A program made the position numbers and the translations under genes. A stretch of DNA of 64,000 nt from Synechococcus sp. RCC307. Lineage in GTDB: Bacteria > Cyanobacteriota > Cyanobacteriia > PCC-6307 > Cyanobiaceae. The stretch lies in NCBI GenBank assembly GCA_000063525.1, contig CT978603.1, positions 2,103,105 through 2,167,104 of the forward strand. Reading direction: 5' to 3'. The notes beneath the pieces are model-generated. The model worked only from the letters and a program-made list of their open reading frames with translations. It ran no database searches and had not been told where the DNA came from. Positions 59,921 through 64,000 of this stretch are shown in pieces. The first letter of the stretch is position 1. Each line of letters opens with the position of its first letter.

Positions 59921-60619
59921 TCAGGCCATGGCCAGAGCAGGTTCCAAGGTGTTTTGGCGAGCCGATCGCAGCCAGGCATGCCAAACATCGATGCCCTCAC
60001 CAGTGAGAGCGGACACCGAAATCACACTGGCTTTGGGATTGATGCTGTTGATGTTGCGGCGAAAGGTCTCAAGCTCAACCGGCAGATACGGCAGCAGATC
60101 AATCTTGGTGATGAGGACCACATCAGCCTGGCGAAACATCAGCGGGTACTTCAACGGCTTGTCCTCACCTTCAGTGACACTGAGAAGCGCCACTTTGTGA
60201 TGTTCACCCACTTCAAATTCAGCAGGGCAAACCAAATTCCCCACGTTTTCAACCCACAGCAGATCCAGCTGATTTGGGTTGAGCCGCTCACGCAACAACT
60301 TCAGGCCGCCACTGACCATGGCGGCATCGAGATGGCAGGAGCGCCCGGTGGTAATCGGCACCACCGGAATGCCCACAGCCTCCAAGCGCTCCGCATCCAA
60401 TTGGGTGGTCATGTCGCCTTCCAAGACAGCCATGGACCACTCCTGAGCCAACTGAGGTAAGGAGCGCTCAAGCAATGCTGTTTTGCCCGCCCCGGGGCTA
60501 CTCATCACATTGAGGGCCAGCACCTGCCAAGCCTCAAAGTGCTCACGGTTGTGCTCGGCTTGGTGCTGATTGGCCGCCAGCAAATTCATGCCGAGGCGAT
60601 CTTCTAAAGGCAAATGCAT
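59921..60619 (-). CDS. hypB: HypB-like nickel-insertion GTPase (guanidine operon)
   Basis: A 232-residue SIMIBI-class GTPase. P-loop [14 protein letters not shown], metal site in [24 protein letters not shown] and the guanine motif [10 protein letters not shown]. In this context it serves the nickel-dependent guanidine hydrolase rather than a hydrogenase, since no hydrogenase genes are present. It lies 35 bases before the binding-protein gene and 30 after hypA. Confidence 0.94.
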   Translation of the reverse strand: MHLPLEDRLGMNLLAANQHQAEHNREHFEAWQVLALNVMSSPGAGKTALLERSLPQLAQEWSMAVLEGDMTTQLDAERLEAVGIPVVPITTGRSCHLDAAMVSGGLKLLRERLNPNQLDLLWVENVGNLVCPAEFEVGEHHKVALLSVTEGEDKPLKYPLMFRQADVVLITKIDLLPYLPVELETFRRNINSINPKASVISVSALTGEGIDVWHAWLRSARQNTLEPALAMA

Positions 60620-60649
60620 GACAAGAGAGGTTGGAGAACTGTTTTGCCT

Positions 60650-61051
60650 TCAGACGCGCTGGAGCGATAGAGCTTGTGACTCAACAGCGCTCTGAAGGGA
60701 CGTGCGGTAGTCGATGCTGCGAATTCGCAATTCGCGGCCACTGACGATCTCCTCAAGAGGGTGATCGCAGCAGGGAGAGCGGTAAGCACCCTCAGGAGTT
60801 GGGCTGTAGGTGCCATTGCAGACCAAGCAACGACCCACAAAGGGGATCTCTTCGATCTGCAGCTGCGCGCCATCAAGCCAGCTGCCAGCAACAGCCGCCT
60901 GAAAGGTGAAGCGCAGCTGCTCAGGCTCAACGCAGGTGAAGCGGCCCACATCCAAATGGATGGTGTCCACCATCGCCTGAGGCGATGCCTGCTCCTCGCG
61001 CCATTGCTGAAGAGCCAGGAGCAGGCACTTGGTCATGTCGACCTCATGCAT
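60650..61051 (-). CDS. hypA: HypA-like nickel chaperone (guanidine operon)
   Basis: A 133-residue HypA/HybF protein. It opens MHEVDMTKCLLLALQQW, with the nickel-binding N-terminal Met-His-Glu. Zinc site CLVCNGTY ... SPCCDHP. It delivers nickel together with HypB. Four bases separate it from gdmH. The set gdmH-hypA-hypB is the known guanidine hydrolase arrangement. Confidence 0.94.
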   Translation of the reverse strand: MHEVDMTKCLLLALQQWREEQASPQAMVDTIHLDVGRFTCVEPEQLRFTFQAAVAGSWLDGAQLQIEEIPFVGRCLVCNGTYSPTPEGAYRSPCCDHPLEEIVSGRELRIRSIDYRTSLQSAVESQALSLQRV

Positions 61052-61055
61052 GGGA

Positions 61056-62246
61056 TCACCTCCAGGCCTGATCCACCTGCATGTTGCAAGTGGGGTTGAT
61101 CCAACTGGGCTTCTCTTTGCGGGGCAGCTGGCCGCTCACCACCAGGTGGGCCATGGTGTCGCAGATCACCCGCGCGGCCATCAGCGATGTCATGTCACTG
61201 ATGTCATAGGGAGGGGAAACCTCCACCAACTCCAGGCCACAGACCGGCACATTGCGGACGATCAGCTCGAGCAACTTCAGGGCTTCGCGGGGCAACAACC
61301 CCCCTGGCTCTGGCCAACCGGTGCCTGGAACAAAACCGGCATCGATGCAGTCGATGTCAAAGGAGATGTAGACGCAATCGGTGCCATCGGTGGCCCGTTC
61401 AATGGCATAGCGGGCGGCTGCCTCCAGACCCATCTCGGTGATGTCGGTGACCGTGAGCACATTGGTGCCGCGCTCACGGCAAACCTTCACCCCCTCGCGG
61501 GGCACTTGCCAGCCACCAATCCCCAGCTGCACCAGGTTCTGAGCCGGTGCGTTGGCCATGTTCGTGGCATGGAACCACGGACAGGTGTGCATCCGTTCAT
61601 CGAGATCGATCTCTTGGGTGTCGACATGGCGATCGAAGTGGATGATCCCCACCTTCTTGTCGCCGAGGTGTCGGCAAACCCCACGGACTGTTGGAAAACC
61701 AATGGAGTGATCACCACCCAAGAGGATTGGGAAGGCCCCGCTGGCAAAGACGTGGGCGACCCCCTTGGAGATCTGATCAAAGCTTTTCTCGTTGTTGGCT
61801 GGGATGGTGAAGACATCACCCACATCACAGAGGGTGATTTGCTCGCGCAGATCCACACCCATCTCGTAGTTGTACGGGGTGTAGAGCGCTGAAATCCTGC
61901 GAATTCCCTGAGGCCCAAAGCGCGTTCCTGGGCGATAGGTGGTGCCGCAATCGTGGGGAATGCCCACCACCGCCACGTCAAATTCGCCGACCCGGTTCAC
62001 GTCCTCGAGATAGGGCGCCTTCATGAAGGTGTTGATGCCCGCGTAATGGGGCAACTCACCGCGAGAAAAGGTGGAGATATTGCGGTCCACGATGCTGTGG
62101 GCCGCTTCCAATCCCAGGCGCTTGGCCTGATCCACCTCTTGCTGCCATCCGGTGAGGGGCAGGCGTTGCTCTTTTTCCAGGGCCGCCATCCCCTCACTGG
62201 GATGGCTGCGCTCGAAGCCCCCAGGGGAGCCACTTGTGGACGTCAT
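61056..62246 (-). CDS. gdmH: Guanidine hydrolase (GdmH), nickel-dependent ureohydrolase
   Basis: A 396-residue arginase-fold enzyme. Metal-site motifs: GGDHSIG (His180), HFDRHVDT (Asp205, His207, Asp209) and SFDIDCIDAGFVPGTGWPEPGG (Asp297, Asp299). The longer N-terminus and DRHVD in place of DAHxD set it apart from agmatinase. GdmH of Synechocystis (Sll1077) hydrolyses guanidine to urea and ammonia with nickel supplied by its HypA/HypB-like partners, and both genes follow here. Upstream are a guanidine-I-like riboswitch and an NtcA-type palindrome. The ATG has no clear Shine-Dalgarno sequence. Confidence 0.92.
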   Translation of the reverse strand: MTSTSGSPGGFERSHPSEGMAALEKEQRLPLTGWQQEVDQAKRLGLEAAHSIVDRNISTFSRGELPHYAGINTFMKAPYLEDVNRVGEFDVAVVGIPHDCGTTYRPGTRFGPQGIRRISALYTPYNYEMGVDLREQITLCDVGDVFTIPANNEKSFDQISKGVAHVFASGAFPILLGGDHSIGFPTVRGVCRHLGDKKVGIIHFDRHVDTQEIDLDERMHTCPWFHATNMANAPAQNLVQLGIGGWQVPREGVKVCRERGTNVLTVTDITEMGLEAAARYAIERATDGTDCVYISFDIDCIDAGFVPGTGWPEPGGLLPREALKLLELIVRNVPVCGLELVEVSPPYDISDMTSLMAARVICDTMAHLVVSGQLPRKEKPSWINPTCNMQVDQAWR

Positions 62247-62252
62247 TGCAGG

Positions 62253-62357
62253 GGAGTGCGAGTGAGTGCGGTCTCCCAGGCTTTTGTTCCACCGACGAAC
62301 CGGAAAAGCTGGTTGGAAACAGTTGGCTCACTCACCCAGACGGGGCGGTTGGAGCGC
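62253..62357 (-). promoter_or_regulatory. Guanidine-I (ykkC-type) riboswitch-like leader
   Basis: On the minus strand the core GGAACAAAAGCCTGGGAG (62290-62273) followed by ACC matches the conserved guanidine-I block GGNNNAAAAGCCNGGGAGA. Upstream, GCGCTCCAACCG and CTGGGTGAGTGAGCC stand where the other two conserved segments would be but are divergent. GTGAGTG there can pair with CACTCAC just after the core. It is 7-110 bases before gdmH, the known target of this riboswitch class. Confidence 0.62.
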
Positions 62358-62409
62358 TGGTTTCCACAAACCGCCTATCCAATCTCCGGCTGCGATAGAC
62401 CCCAATGCG

Positions 62410-62423
62410 GTAACAGGCGATAC
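62410..62423 (-). promoter_or_regulatory. NtcA-type site upstream of the guanidine operon
   Basis: GTA-TCGCCTGT-TAC on the minus strand, a perfect GTA-N8-TAC palindrome, 164 bases before the gdmH ATG and 15 bases past the cobA stop. A start of transcription about 42 bases from its centre would fall right at the 5' side of the riboswitch-like element. The -10 box is weak (GAGATT at the expected spacing). Confidence 0.6.
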
Positions 62424-62437
62424 CCGTTGTTGAGTGT

Positions 62438-63250
62438 TTAAGCAGGGGCGTTTTGAGGGCTGCGCGCTATGGGCTGCGGCATCGTCACGGGGGCTGGCAT
62501 GGGCGCACAACCAGGGATTCGCTGCTCCACCACCTCACCGATCACAACGATGGCCGGGGCACTGAAACCCTGCTCATCGGCGGCATCAGCGAGATCCTCC
62601 AGCGTGGCAATCAGATGCTTTTGGCCATTCACGCTGCCCTGCTGAATGATGGCGGCAGGCGTGGTTCCCGCCAGTCCGCCGGCCTGCAACTCCTCGCAGA
62701 TGCGAGCCAAGTTGTGCAGGCCCATGTAGATGACGAGGCCATCACTGCAAGCGGCCAACGCGCGCCAATCCACCGCTGGCCGGCCTTTATCAATTTCTTC
62801 GTGGCCAGTGACAAAGGTCACCGATGAACCGGCACGGCGATGGGTCACCGGAATCCCGACATAGGCCGGCGCCGCAATGCCAGAGGTGACCCCGGGAACC
62901 ACCTCAACAGGCACACCGCGCTTGGCCAAATAAGCGGCTTCCTCACCACCACGACCAAACAGAAAAGGATCGCCCCCTTTCAACCGCACCACACAACGGC
63001 AACGTCCTGCCAACTGCAGCAACAACGCATTGGTGCTGGGTTGCGGCACGGAATGGTGGCCGCGCCGTTTGCCGACCGGATGAATCTCGCAGCCCTCAGG
63101 AACCAACTCCAGTAACTCCATCGGCACCAAGGAGTCATGCACCAAGGCATCACAACGTTGCAGCAGACGATGGGCCCGCAACGTCAACAACTCAGGGTCT
63201 CCAGGACCTGCTCCCACCAAATAAATAATGCCGGGCGTGTCAGTGGTCAT
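62438..63250 (-). CDS. cobA: Uroporphyrinogen-III C-methyltransferase
   Basis: A 270-residue SUMT that makes precorrin-2 for siroheme and cobalamin, siroheme being needed for nitrite and sulfite reductases. Motifs: YLVGAGPGDPELLTLRAHRLLQ, VRLKGGDPFLFGRGGEEA, GVTSGIAAPAYVGIPVTHR and VIYMG. Single-domain form without the CysG dehydrogenase part. It overlaps the next upstream gene by four bases, suggesting coupling with a CbiX-like chelatase. Confidence 0.96.
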   Translation of the reverse strand: MTTDTPGIIYLVGAGPGDPELLTLRAHRLLQRCDALVHDSLVPMELLELVPEGCEIHPVGKRRGHHSVPQPSTNALLLQLAGRCRCVVRLKGGDPFLFGRGGEEAAYLAKRGVPVEVVPGVTSGIAAPAYVGIPVTHRRAGSSVTFVTGHEEIDKGRPAVDWRALAACSDGLVIYMGLHNLARICEELQAGGLAGTTPAAIIQQGSVNGQKHLIATLEDLADAADEQGFSAPAIVVIGEVVEQRIPGCAPMPAPVTMPQPIARSPQNAPA

Positions 63251-63906
63251 GGCAAGTCCAACAACAGCTCGAAGAGAAATTGACGCGTGGCAGGGTGCTC
63301 TAGCAGAGCCAGACCACCCCCCTGCTGAGCACTGAGGTGGGCTGTCATGCGATTGGGGGCCAAAGCAAGCGGCAACACCCGATCAAGCTCTGCATCACAG
63401 GTGTCAGCACTCCGCAAAGGAAGGCCAAGCTCCTGGCTAAGAACGTGCAGATAGCGGTCAGCAATCCCCGGACGAAGGGGGTGATGAACAACCACCTGAC
63501 GTTCAGCTTCGCATCCCAACTGGCGCAAATGCTGGAGCCAGGGCTGCCAAGCCCCCAAAAAAGGCAAGGCCATCACCTGATGGCCAAGACCGCGCAATCG
63601 CTGGCGAATTGCCGGAACATCAACGCGCACGTGGCTTCCCGGCGTTAACAACAACGGCACCAACAAAAGCTTCTGGCGCGGCGGTAATTCAACGGGTTCA
63701 GCTGTTAACGCCTGCACCCACACCGCGGCGCCCCTGGCTTGAGCGAGCTCATCGAGCAGGCATTGCAACACAGCAGGAACAGCCCCTCCGCCATGGCCAT
63801 GCACGACCACCAACAGAGGCCAAGGCCCAGCCGCAGCCTGGCCCTGTAACAACGGCCACCACTGAATGGCCACCTCAGCTGATGAACTCCTGGTTCGTTG
63901 CGCCAT
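63247..63906 (-). CDS. CbiX/SirB-like chelatase family protein
   Basis: A 219-residue protein. LLVVVHGHGGGAVPAVLQ resembles the N-terminal HGS metal motif of CbiX-type chelatases, followed by LLLVPLLLTPGSHVRVDVPAIRQRL, which matches the family's P-L-F-L-x-x-G-x-H-V segment. Only one repeat is obvious. It is coupled to cobA (precorrin-2 or sirohydrochlorin supply), which supports sirohydrochlorin ferrochelatase or cobaltochelatase. The exact metal is unknown. Confidence 0.78.
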   Translation of the reverse strand: MAQRTRSSSAEVAIQWWPLLQGQAAAGPWPLLVVVHGHGGGAVPAVLQCLLDELAQARGAAVWVQALTAEPVELPPRQKLLLVPLLLTPGSHVRVDVPAIRQRLRGLGHQVMALPFLGAWQPWLQHLRQLGCEAERQVVVHHPLRPGIADRYLHVLSQELGLPLRSADTCDAELDRVLPLALAPNRMTAHLSAQQGGGLALLEHPATRQFLFELLLDLP

Positions 63907-63915
63907 CCCATCACG

Positions 63916-64000
63916 ATGCCATCGCCACGAGCGCTGCCACGGTCACGACGCTCCAGCCGCGTCAGAACGGCTGAACGACGGACTAGCTACTCCCGTCCCC
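63916..64000 (+). CDS. Possible start of a plus-strand gene cut by the window end
   Basis: From ATG 63916 a frame stays open to the last base (MPSPRALPRSRRSSRVRTAE...). It is divergent from the CbiX-like gene, a plausible place for a new gene, but 28 codons are too few to identify and there is no clear ribosome binding site. It may be chance. Confidence 0.2.
   Translation, partial: MPSPRALPRSRRSSRVRTAERRTSYSRP

Noticed and set aside
59921-61051. Part of a hydrogenase maturation operon
   Set aside because: No hydrogenase structural or other hyp genes are present; the operon is gdmH-led.
61056-62246. Second agmatinase
   Set aside because: A true SpeB is already at 23430. This protein has a long N-terminal extension and DRHVD instead of DAHxD, and sits with hypA/hypB, an ABC transporter and a guanidine riboswitch-like leader, which marks GdmH.

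Overview
The window looks like chromosome of a picocyanobacterium of the marine or freshwater Synechococcus/Cyanobium group. This is an inference from high G+C, very tight gene packing, cyanobacteria-specific families (a DUF1830 protein, UrtABCDE urea transport, NtcA-type promoter sites, the guanidine hydrolase operon) and familiar housekeeping genes. No plasmid, phage, insertion sequence or CRISPR array was seen. About 66 protein genes and one tRNA can be supported.

Layout. 1-12.8 kb: the end of ligA (cut by the window edge), a PhnD-like binding protein with a histidine kinase and a divergent OmpR-type regulator, a TVP38-type membrane protein, an MscS channel, valS, small unknowns, a LuxR-type regulator and a dienelactone hydrolase. 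12.9-20.4 kb is the accessory region: a 1284-residue Gly-rich/RTX protein, small secreted proteins, and a tandem array of five units, each made of the same ~130-nt leader, a different small ORF and a near-identical terminator, followed by tRNA-Val. 20.5-35.4 kb: housekeeping (mazG, a secreted beta-carbonic anhydrase, speE, speB, gcvT, aspS, a sigma-70 factor, dps, pyrG, queE, queC, pabB, pabC). 35.7-37.8 kb: an A+T-rich pair, an inverse-autotransporter-like barrel and a secreted protein. 38-50.2 kb: urea uptake (urtABCDE) and urease (ureDABCEFG), interrupted by a TauE-like and an AEC-type transporter gene. 50.2-56.3 kb: a Coq4-like protein, an ATP-grasp/alpha-E/transglutaminase trio, an AlkB-like oxygenase and others. 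56.2-62.4 kb: a seven-gene minus-strand operon for guanidine use. 62.4-64 kb: cobA and a CbiX-like gene.

How the genes fit together. The strongest theme is salvage of nitrogen from urea-like compounds. Agmatinase (SpeB) releases urea while making putrescine for SpeE. The guanidine hydrolase (GdmH family, nickel enzyme, served by HypA/HypB) makes urea and ammonia from guanidine brought in by the adjacent ABC transporter. UrtABCDE imports urea. Urease, a second nickel enzyme, splits urea. Perfect NtcA-type palindromes (GTA-N8-TAC) lie upstream of both urtA and gdmH, and a guanidine-I-riboswitch-like leader lies between the latter site and gdmH. A Rieske oxygenase gene is translationally coupled to the end of the guanidine operon and may extend it.

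The least explained structure is the five-unit leader/ORF/terminator array at 18.1-20.35 kb. It looks like a set of exchangeable expression cassettes for small, mostly exported proteins under one common RNA leader.
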